64,000 bases of DNA from Paenibacillus sp. LHD-38. Lineage in GTDB: Bacteria; Bacillota; Bacilli; Paenibacillales; Paenibacillaceae. The translations under genes and the position numbers were made by a program. Each line of letters begins with the position of its first letter. The first letter of the stretch is position 1. Where the stretch lies: assembly GCF_031157315.1 (NCBI RefSeq), contig NZ_JAVIFU010000037.1:1-64000 (forward strand), written 5' to 3'. The notes beneath the pieces are model-generated. The model saw nothing but the letters and a program-made list of their open reading frames with translations. It made no database searches and was not told the origin of the DNA. Below, piece after piece: positions 29,025 through 37,208 of the stretch.

Positions 29025-29454
29025 GCTTGCTCCGTTTGGGGGGAGAAAGGGCGGTCGCCGGATCGATTCTAAGGACGGCTCCTGCGATTATTCTTGGAAC
29101 GCTTAGCTTGTTTCCAAACGTATTTTCTCCCGTAAAAGCATCTTTGACTTTCCCGGTTACGTAGACATAATCCCCGTTTTGCACGTCAAGCCCAGGCTCC
29201 TCGAAAGCGACAATAACGCTTTGCTCACGGTTGATCGGATCAGCGTATAGTTGAATATAGACCATTTTTTCAAGTCTTTGGGGCGTCGCGAATACCTCGC
29301 CGTAGATTTCGACGCTCCTCCCTTTAAACGCATTTGCATTTTCGTACATGGCCCGAAATTGTTCTTTCGTCAACGGCTCTGATGTTACTTTCACGCAGCC
29401 CATGATTGAAGCAGCTAAGATAAAAGTTAACAGCAGCATGATACCTCGTTTCAT
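29002..29454 (-). CDS. Small lipoprotein with OB-fold (tRNA_anti-like) domain
   Basis: This is a 150-aa lipoprotein: the signal ends in SIMGC (lipidated Cys20). The mature part (about 30-130) reads like a small OB-fold beta-barrel, with VEIYGEVF, YIQLYAD and DYVYVTGKV spaced as alternating strands. It is convergent with, and overlaps, the histidine kinase gene, and is followed upstream on the same strand by a PpiC foldase, so the two may form a small envelope-stress or secretion operon. Function is unknown; the OB-fold call is by pattern. Confidence 0.78.
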   Translation of the reverse strand: MKRGIMLLLTFILAASIMGCVKVTSEPLTKEQFRAMYENANAFKGRSVEIYGEVFATPQRLEKMVYIQLYADPINREQSVIVAFEEPGLDVQNGDYVYVTGKVKDAFTGENTFGNKLSVPRIIAGAVLRIDPATALSPPKRSKLISEAGS

Positions 29455-29499
29455 AACGTGCCTCCTTTCCTCGGATAATGCGTATTCCAGCCTATAGAA

Positions 29500-30411
29500 C
29501 TATTGAAGCTGCAGCAGTTCAATGGATGCCCCAGCCCGCAATTCCTCCAGCCAAGGACCAATCAAATCATAGATTTCAGAATCGATCAGCTCATTTCGTA
29601 TTTGCTCTTCGCGTTCGCGTAAAGTTGCTGCGGCGCTTTCTTGTCGTTTCGTTACGACTAGAATGTGAAATCCTTGGCTTGATTCGGTGATTTCCGCTGG
29701 CTCGCCAGGCTGCAGAGCAAAGGCGTCATCCTCGAAGCTTTGCTCCAAATAACCTCGTTCAATTAAGCCCAAATCCCCGCCGTTGCTTTTTGCTCCCGGA
29801 TCAAGCGAGAACTGGCCGGCGAGCTTGGCGAAATCTTCGCCGGATTTTAACTTTACCGCAATCACGTCCGCCTGCTCCTTCGATTGAACCAGAATATGAG
29901 AGACCCGAACCGCATCCTGCTTGGCCCAACGCGCTTTATTTTGGTCATAGTAATTTTGTATGTCTGCATCGGTAACGCGGGTTTTGTCCAAAAGCAGCTG
30001 CATGCTTATCTGCGCACGCATGGAACGATCCATGAAGCCGTCCTCGGCCAGCTTGCTGCGGTATTCCTCAGGAGAATCGTATTCCCTCTTTAAGATATCA
30101 AGCTCAAGGTCGATGTCTTCATCCGTGACAGCTATGTTTTTCTTGCTTGCTTCTTGATTAATTAGCTCCTCCACGATTTGCTTTTCCAATGCTTTCTTGC
30201 CGCCTGTATCAATAAGCATTTCGTAGAGACGGCTTTTTACGATCTCTTTGCCATTCACCATCGCTATTGTTTCTTGAACAGGCGCTTTAATATTTGCACG
30301 TCCGTTCACGAAACCGGTCAATAAAAGCAGCAGCAGTAAAAAGAATAAGATAAAGCAGCTAAACATCCATAAGCGTAAGCTTCGATCTATTCGGTGACCA
30401 GTTCGTTTCAT
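29500..30411 (-). CDS. Membrane-anchored PpiC-type peptidyl-prolyl isomerase / foldase
   Basis: A 303-aa protein with one N-terminal membrane anchor (about 14-35, no lipobox), a SurA/PrsA-like N-domain (ETIAMVNGKEIVKSRLYEML) and a parvulin domain. The parvulin motifs are VSHILVQSKEQA and AKSNGGDLGLIERG. It faces outside the membrane and helps fold secreted proteins. Lying within a locus that exports proteins of 1,700 residues, it may serve them, but PrsA-like foldases are general and the link is only positional. It is on the opposite strand and is 45 bp upstream of the small lipoprotein gene. Confidence 0.88.
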   Translation of the reverse strand: MKRTGHRIDRSLRLWMFSCFILFFLLLLLLLTGFVNGRANIKAPVQETIAMVNGKEIVKSRLYEMLIDTGGKKALEKQIVEELINQEASKKNIAVTDEDIDLELDILKREYDSPEEYRSKLAEDGFMDRSMRAQISMQLLLDKTRVTDADIQNYYDQNKARWAKQDAVRVSHILVQSKEQADVIAVKLKSGEDFAKLAGQFSLDPGAKSNGGDLGLIERGYLEQSFEDDAFALQPGEPAEITESSQGFHILVVTKRQESAAATLREREEQIRNELIDSEIYDLIGPWLEELRAGASIELLQLQ

Positions 30412-30580
30412 TGTTTATTACCCCTTCCCTGTTCGTATGGCATTCGAGAGATAGTTGCCGCAAGGTCACTATAGCAAATGGAAATAAGCAAAGAAAGGTG
30501 AAATATATTCGGTCGGTTACACAAAAGAAAGGAAGAAAACACCCTTCGAAAATATTGAACTTTTTTCGAAAGAATTCGCA

Positions 30581-30609
30581 TTGTCTTCGTTCCCGCGTCC
30601 TTCTATAGT
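30581..30609 (+). promoter_or_regulatory. SigA-type promoter of the GH146 operon with TTCGAA repeats upstream
   Basis: TTGTCT and TATAGT are separated by exactly 17 nt. Two TTCGAA motifs lie upstream at 30545 and 30565, 20 bp apart (about two helical turns), a spacing suited to an AraC-type regulator. One TTCGAA also lies at 10127 upstream of the importer operon. The gap 30412-30715 holds this, a cre-like site and no gene. Confidence 0.5.
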
Positions 30610-30662
30610 CAGGATGTGCCTAGCAGACTGAAGATGTAGAGGAGGAGGAGGAATTGAATTCG

Positions 30663-30676
30663 TGTTAGCGCTTAAT
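30663..30676. promoter_or_regulatory. Weak cre-like site upstream of the GH146 operon
   Basis: TGTTAGCGCTTAAT retains the central AGCGCTT palindrome but differs from the cre consensus at two fixed positions on either strand. It sits downstream of the promoter, as expected of a CcpA roadblock. Confidence 0.4.
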
Positions 30677-30715
30677 AGGGATTTGAAAATGAAGTGTAAT
30701 GAGGAGGTTTAAGAG

Positions 30716-33700
30716 ATGCGGATAAAAAAGTGGATGTCGCTCTTTCTGATCACAGCTATGCTTGGAGGAATCATTCAGTCCGTTAATGTATTCGCGGATG
30801 CATCTACAGCAAATCTAATTGCTTGGTATCGTTTCGATCAAGCGGAAGCAAGCAAAATAAAGGATCAATCGGGAAAAGGAAATGATGCAACGCTCGTGGG
30901 AAGCACCGCAATAACCGATGGCAAAAACGGCAAGGCCATTCAATTAACAGGCGGGTATGTTCAACTGCCCAATAACATTTTAAACGGAGTGACCGATATT
31001 ACCGTTTCTACTTGGGTGTATATGGACAGTTCGCAGGACTATGCCAGATTATTTGATTTTGGAAGCGGGACGACACGATACATGTTCGTAACGGCAACAG
31101 GGAGAAACGAGGGGGCGAAGGCTTAGCTGCTGCGATTACAACCAATGGCTGGGGAAGTGAGCAGCATGTGACAAAGGGAGCGGATTTAAGCACAGGCGTA
31201 TGGAAGCATGTCACTTTAGTCATCGAAGGGAAAAAGGGGATTTTGTACGAAGACGGCGTTAAAGTGGCGGAAAATAACGATTTAACTTTGAATCCAGCCA
31301 GCCTAGGAAGCACGACTTCAAATTTTATAGGGAAATCGCAATTTAACGGCGATCCTGCATTTCGGGGGAAATTCGAGGATTTCCGCATTTACAACAAAGC
31401 GCTTAGCGCAGCCGAAATATCATCGCTCCTTGATTTGTCTGACGAATTTATCGTGCAGTCGGATCGGGATGCGATTAATTTAGGAAATTTATTTACGGTG
31501 GAGGCGGATATTGCGCTGCCGTCTCTCGGTCAAATGGGCTCGATGATTACATGGACTTCAAGCAATGAGAAAGTCATAGCAGCTGATGGGAAAGTAATTC
31601 GGCCTGAACCTGGTAAGGGAAACGAGAATGTGCTCCTTACGGCGACAATTGCTAAGGGCGGCGTTAGTGTAATAAGGGAATTTCAAGCCACAGTGTTGGC
31701 TAAACTCTCCGATCAAGAAATCGTAGCTTTGGACAAGGAACAGCTGCAGCTAGGAGATATAGACGCGATTATTACCGATATGGAACTGCCGGAGACTGGG
31801 CAAAACGGTTCGACCATTGTATGGCAATCAAGCAACAGCGATGTCATTGGTACGGACGGAAAGGTGAATAGGCCCGAGCCGCGCACGGGCGATGCGATGG
31901 TAACGTTAACGGCGAGGATTACAAAAGGAGCGGCAAGCCTTACGAAGGTTTTCGAAATTCGAGTAATAGAGCAGCCCTTCCAGCTGTCCATACAGCGATT
32001 CAGGCAAACCTATGCAGAGACTGCAATCGGAACAAAGCCTGCTCTTCCGAACATCGTGATTGCCGATTATAACGACGGTGAAACAAGCAGGCAAATGGAA
32101 GTTTCATGGGCAGAGATTGACCCGTCGAGCTATGAGGAACCAGGTACAATCCAAGTAGAGGGCGAGGTGCCGGGCACGTCGATCAAGGCGATAGCAGAGG
32201 TGAAGGTCAAGGAAATGCTGTTTCAAACGAGCTTTAGCCTTGATCGGCTTCTGCCTGGCGAGAATCTCCTAACGACCGTAACAGCTATCAATAAAAGCGA
32301 CATTGCAATTCCTGTGCTCGTAACGGCTGCCAGATTCGATGAAACGGGACGGATGAAAGACGCCGTACATGCCAATAAGCAGGTAGCACCCGGAATGACA
32401 GAGGAGCTAGCCGCATCAATGCTTCTTCCAAATGACATTGCTGGACATTCGGTGAAGGTATTCGTATGGGAAGGCGATGAGATCAAATCATCGAAGCAAA
32501 AGCCTCTCTCAACCGTTACTCAGCTCGCGGATGTATCAAGCGCCCCTTTGACTCCGTCCAGCCTGTCTGCAAAGGCAGAGGAAGGGAAAAGTCAAATAAA
32601 CGTGACGTGGGATTCTGCTCCAGGGGCTGTCAGCTACGATCTTGAGGTAGACGGGATAGTCATGACCGATGTCAGCAGTCCGTACGAGCATAAGGGCCTG
32701 ATCTACAATTCCACGCATACCTATGCTGTTCGTGCCAAAAGCGCGGAGCATACGACAGCTTGGAGTTTAAGTGAAAACGCCACCGTGCAAGGCGTTCCGG
32801 GCAATGCAAGCTGGTCGGTCCAGCCGTTTCAACTCAGTCAAGTATCGCTGGAAGCCAGCCCGTTTACCGAAAATCGGGACAGTACTTACTCGTACCTGCT
32901 CTTCGTAGATAATGATCGGATGCTGTATACGTTCCGCGATGCCGCAGGTCTGGATACCAAGGGTGCACAACCGCTCGGTGGCTGGGATGCGCCAAATTCT
33001 AATCTTCGCGGCCACTCGACCGGACATTATTTGTCAGCACTCGCGATGGCCTACGCCAGCAGCAGCGACGATCGCTTCAAGCAGAAGCTGGATGAAATGA
33101 TCACCGAGCTGGGCAAGGTCCAAGATGCCATGCCTGCCAAAGGGTACAGCGATGGATTTCTGAGTGGGTATTCGGAGGATCAGTTCATCAAACTGGAGCA
33201 ATTTACGACCTATCCGACAATTTGGGCTCCTTATTACACGCTGCATAAAATTATGGCCGGTCTTGTTGATGCTTACAAGTATGCGGGAAATGATCAGGCT
33301 CTCGAAATTGTAGAGGCGATGGGAGAATGGACGCATGGACGGTTAAGTATGCTGCCGAAGGAGCAGTTGAAGCGAATGTGGTCCATCTATATTGCTGGGG
33401 AATACGGCGGAATGAACGAAGTGCTCGCGGAAATGTTCGCAATTACCGGCAACGATACGTTTCTGGAAACCGCGAAGTTGTTCGATAACGAAACCTTATT
33501 TAAACCGACGGCTGACAATACGGATACATTGACCGGCAAGCATGCGAATCAGCATATCCCGCAAATAACAGGAGCTTTGCGTATTTTTGATCAAACAAAT
33601 GATTCTTATTATTACAAAGTCGCAGATAACTTCTGGCATATGGTCGTCGATAAACGAACCTTTAATATCGGGGGGACCGGCCAGGGCGAGATGTTTAAGG

Positions 33701-34551
33701 GAGCGGACGTCATTGCCTCTATTCTTGACGACAAAACGGCAGAAACCTGTGCCACGTACAACATGCTGAAGCTGACCCGCAATCTGTTCTTCCATAATCC
33801 TGATCCTGCCTATATGGATTATTACGAAAAAGCGCTCTACAACCACATACTCGCATCACAACAGCACGGGGATCATGGACATACGACTTACTTTGTTCCG
33901 CTAGGACCGGGCAATCAAAAATCGTATACGAATGACTATAACTCCTTTACCTGCTGCATGGGAACGGGACTAGAAAATCATGTGAAATATCAAGAATCTA
34001 TTTATTTCCATTCCGCGGACTTATCGACGCTCTATGTCAATCTCTATATCCCGTCCACTTTGAATTGGCAGGCAAAAGGATTTACGATCACACAAACGAC
34101 AAGCTATCCGGAGGAAGGAGCGACCTCCATTACAGTGGACGGAAACGGACCGCTCGCCATTAAGCTCCGCGTGCCTTCTTGGGTAGAGAATGGCTTTAAC
34201 GTATCCATTAACGGTGTTGAACAGAACATCGAGGCTGCATCAGGATCTTACGTTACGCTGAGCAGGACTTGGACGGCGGGCGATAAAATCGATATTAATA
34301 TGCCGTTCAGCCTGCGGCTTGAGAAAACGCCTGATGACGCAAAAACAGGCAGCATTTATTACGGTCCCCTTGTCATGGTCGGCAAAAGCAACAGCACGAC
34401 ATGGTTGAATTTATTGTTGAATGAAAATCAATTGTCCCAGTCGATTACTTCTACTGGGCCTCTAAGCTTTATGACGAACGGCGTGCCGCTCGTACCGATG
34501 TATGAAGCCCATAATTTCAGGTATCACGCTTATTTCAAAATCAACTCGTAA
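30716..34551 (+). pseudogene. Secreted GH146-type beta-L-arabinofuranosidase, interrupted by a single frameshift
   Basis: Two overlapping reading frames make one protein of about 1,280 aa. The first (30716-31126) has a signal peptide and the first half of a LamG domain. The second continues the same LamG after a one-base loss in the G run at 31111-31115; adding one G restores EGGEGLAAAI and joins the frames. Downstream come two atrophied-Ig repeats, a Big_4 repeat, a CARDB-like and a fibronectin III domain, then the catalytic domain. Numbered from 31168, Glu859 and Cys861 (ETCATYN) and Cys929-Cys930 (FTCCMGTG) match the zinc-thiolate site of GH127/GH146 enzymes. GGAGG precedes the ATG at 30716. 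It has no cohesin or dockerin. The shift may be a sequencing error, a true mutation or slippage in a G-tract. Confidence 0.85.
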
Positions 34552-34567
34552 AAGGAGGAACGAGGAT

Positions 34568-35773
34568 ATGACAAGATGGTTGCCAGCACACTTATTGAGC
34601 TTTAAGCTTATGCTCGCCGTTGCAATAAGCTTGTTTATGACCGCTAACATCGTTAGCGCATCAGAACAGCAGGAAGAAGTGATCGTACAAACCGTGAACG
34701 CGGATGAAGCCTCCGGCTTCGTAACTGTTCAAGGGAAAATCGCATCGGGCAGCGGGAAGCAAGTAACGCTGACCTTTACCGACCCGAGCGGCAAGTTGGA
34801 TTATTTGAATCAAACGACAAGCGGAGCGGATGGCTTCTTCGCTTTCACCTATTTGCCTTCCGCAGTTAGTTCCGGTGACTATCTTTTGCGAGCCGGCGGG
34901 GAAGAAGTAAATACGCCTTATCAACGAACCATTCAATTAAACGGTACCCTTGCCGGTGCAGTGCTTAAAGGACCTGATACTGTTCAGGCTGGGCAAAATG
35001 TTGAACTCGTGTTTGGCTTAAAGGGAGTCGAAGAAGATGTTATGGCTCAAGATATGACGCTAGTTTTTGATGAAACCAAGCTTGAGTTCATATCCGTACA
35101 GTCCATGGACGAAGTGAATTTCATAATTGCAGATTATAAACAGACAGAAGGGAAAATCCGTTTTTTAAGCGTCCATCTCAATGAAGCGCCTGCAAGCCGA
35201 AATATCGATCACATGAAATTGACGTTTAAGGCTAAGGAGAACGCAGCGGACGGCATCGCGAATGTTGCGATTACCGAATTGATCACGGCAGACAGCAGTG
35301 GTGTTGAAACGATGCTGCAAGGCGCATCTCACGGCATTCAGATCGGACACGTTGACAAAGCCGCATTGAATGCTTTATTGGCTGATGCACAGCAAACCCA
35401 TCATGCAGCGATTGAAGGCAACCGAATCGGCCAATATCCTGCCGGTTCGAAGGATGCACTGCAGAAAGCGATTGATAAAGCTGTGCTCATCGCCAGCGAC
35501 GCGAGCGCAACGCAAATTGCGGTGACGAAGGCAGCCGAAGATTTGAATGCTGCGCTCGAAGCCTTCAAAGCGGCTGTCATAACAAAGGTTATCGGTGACA
35601 ATAACAACGATGACCGCGTAAGCATTGGCGATTTGGCGGTTATGGCAAAAGCATACGGCATGACATCGCAAAAACCAGGCTGGGATGCCGTGAAGGGAAG
35701 CGATCTTAATCATGACGGAAAAATCGACATCGAGGATCTCGCTGCTTTGGCAAGATTGATTTTTAACTGGTAG
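34568..35773 (+). CDS. Secreted non-catalytic cohesin-FIVAR-dockerin protein (adaptor candidate)
   Basis: Start ATG 34568 follows AAAGGAGG; the product is 401 aa. It has a signal peptide (1-31), a small Ig/CarboxypepD_reg-like domain (about 38-125), a cohesin (about 130-262), a FIVAR repeat (263-342) and a type I dockerin (343-401). The dockerin's calcium loops begin DNNNDDRV and DLNHDGKI. The cassette is the same as at the ends of the two large glycosidases, but here there is no enzyme. Having both binding halves, it could link one partner's dockerin to another partner's cohesin and so extend a chain. It is 16 bp downstream of the GH146 gene and in the same operon, ending in the terminator at 35796. 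Confidence 0.9.
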   Translation: MTRWLPAHLLSFKLMLAVAISLFMTANIVSASEQQEEVIVQTVNADEASGFVTVQGKIASGSGKQVTLTFTDPSGKLDYLNQTTSGADGFFAFTYLPSAVSSGDYLLRAGGEEVNTPYQRTIQLNGTLAGAVLKGPDTVQAGQNVELVFGLKGVEEDVMAQDMTLVFDETKLEFISVQSMDEVNFIIADYKQTEGKIRFLSVHLNEAPASRNIDHMKLTFKAKENAADGIANVAITELITADSSGVETMLQGASHGIQIGHVDKAALNALLADAQQTHHAAIEGNRIGQYPAGSKDALQKAIDKAVLIASDASATQIAVTKAAEDLNAALEAFKAAVITKVIGDNNNDDRVSIGDLAVMAKAYGMTSQKPGWDAVKGSDLNHDGKIDIEDLAALARLIFNW

Positions 35774-35795
35774 CTGGAAATCGTGGTGAAAATAT

Positions 35796-35838
35796 TCGGG
35801 CGTCGGACCTGTTTAGGGTCTGACGCCCGATTTTTTAT
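35796..35838 (+). terminator. Rho-independent terminator after the adaptor gene
   Basis: ttcgggcgtcggacc pairs with gggtctgacgcccga, followed by six T. Confidence 0.92.
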
Positions 35839-36004
35839 TCTCATTTCTTTGTAATCGTAGAAATAATTTGGTAATGTTCCCGTTTGTATAGTGGCATCCG
35901 GCAATAGTTGCTAAGATGTAGGAGAAATGAAAATGCTTACATTCAGCAAAGATGCGGAGGTGAACGGAAGATACTCCTACTTCATCATAAAGGAGGCGAC
36001 CTCG

Positions 36005-37126
36005 GTGAAAAGAGTGTTTTTGGTCGATGATGAACCGGATATAAGGGAAGCGATCCGCGACCGAATCGATTGGGAGTCCATTGGCTGCATATTTTGCGGC
36101 GAGGCGTCAGACGGCGAGCTGGCGCTTCCATTAATTAATCAGCTAAATCCGGATATCATCGTCACCGATATTAAAATGCCTTTTATGGACGGATTGGAAC
36201 TCAGCCGATATGTTAAGCGCAATATGCCTTCCGTGAAAATTATTTTGCTTAGCGGATATGAAGAGTTCAATTATGTTCTTGAGGCATTACGTATAGGGGT
36301 AAGTGAGTACTGCGTGAAACCGATCAGTTCGTTAGAGCTCAGCGAAGTCGTTCGTTTGGCCGCCAAGCAGATCGATGTCCAAAAAAAGCAGGACTTAATA
36401 CAAAAGGAGCAAGAATGCGTCAATGGCAAACGAGAAACGTTTTCCATGCAGAAGCTGATTGCTATCGACCGGGCGGAAATAAGCGACTTCATGAAGTTTG
36501 GCCAAGCCGAGGACGCATTGGACTTTACGGCTAAATATATGAGCTGTCTTGAAGGAATAGATTGGAAGAACTCCTTTATCGGCAGCTATGTTTGTATGGA
36601 GCTCGCATTAATTGCACTTCAATTTTGCAAGGAAGCTGTTAGCAGCGCGGGGCTCTCCGATGATGAGATCACCGTTATCGAGCAAAACATAAAAAACGTA
36701 AGCAGTTATGAGGAAGCCGTCGATTTTATAGCCGTTCTGCTGGCGACGGTTACGAGATTCCGTGAGCAGTCTAACAATAAATATGCGGGAAAAATCATTA
36801 AAGCAAAGGACTTTATCCGCGCGCAATCAATGAGGTACGAATTATCGCTTCATACCGTTGCACAGCATGTCGGCATGAGCCCCAGTTATTTCAGCACGAT
36901 CTTCAGTCAGGAAACCGGTCAAACTTTTGTCGAGTTCCTTACCTGCGTGCGAATGAGCCATGCGATTGATTTAATGCAGACGACGGATTTCAAAACCTAT
37001 GAGATCGCCTATAAAGTGGGCTATAACGACGCCCATTATTTTAGTTTCTTATTCAAAAAATTCACAGGAACGACAACAAGGGAATTTCGGAAGAAGGACA
37101 AAGCGGCTTCTGTCCTTAGAGGATGA
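36005..37126 (+). CDS. Second YesN-type response regulator (REC + AraC), without adjacent kinase
   Basis: AGGAGG at 35991-35996 points to GTG 36005 as start (373 aa); the in-frame ATG at 35927 would add an unlikely 26-residue tail. The receiver has DDE at 8-10 and acceptor Asp55 (VTDIKMPFMDG); the C-terminus holds two AraC helix-turn-helix motifs (YEIAYKVGYNDAHYFSFLF). The middle region is shorter than in the regulator at 25552. No kinase gene lies beside it, so it may take phosphate from the YesM at 27201 or from a distant kinase. It directly precedes the GH127 gene and probably controls it. Confidence 0.92.
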   Translation: MKRVFLVDDEPDIREAIRDRIDWESIGCIFCGEASDGELALPLINQLNPDIIVTDIKMPFMDGLELSRYVKRNMPSVKIILLSGYEEFNYVLEALRIGVSEYCVKPISSLELSEVVRLAAKQIDVQKKQDLIQKEQECVNGKRETFSMQKLIAIDRAEISDFMKFGQAEDALDFTAKYMSCLEGIDWKNSFIGSYVCMELALIALQFCKEAVSSAGLSDDEITVIEQNIKNVSSYEEAVDFIAVLLATVTRFREQSNNKYAGKIIKAKDFIRAQSMRYELSLHTVAQHVGMSPSYFSTIFSQETGQTFVEFLTCVRMSHAIDLMQTTDFKTYEIAYKVGYNDAHYFSFLFKKFTGTTTREFRKKDKAASVLRG

Positions 37127-37208
37127 ATGATCGCGAACAATGGGAGGGTTTTAGTTGATGAATCATTTAGCCAAGTAGCAACAAATCACAACGCCGGCAC
37201 TTAAGGAC

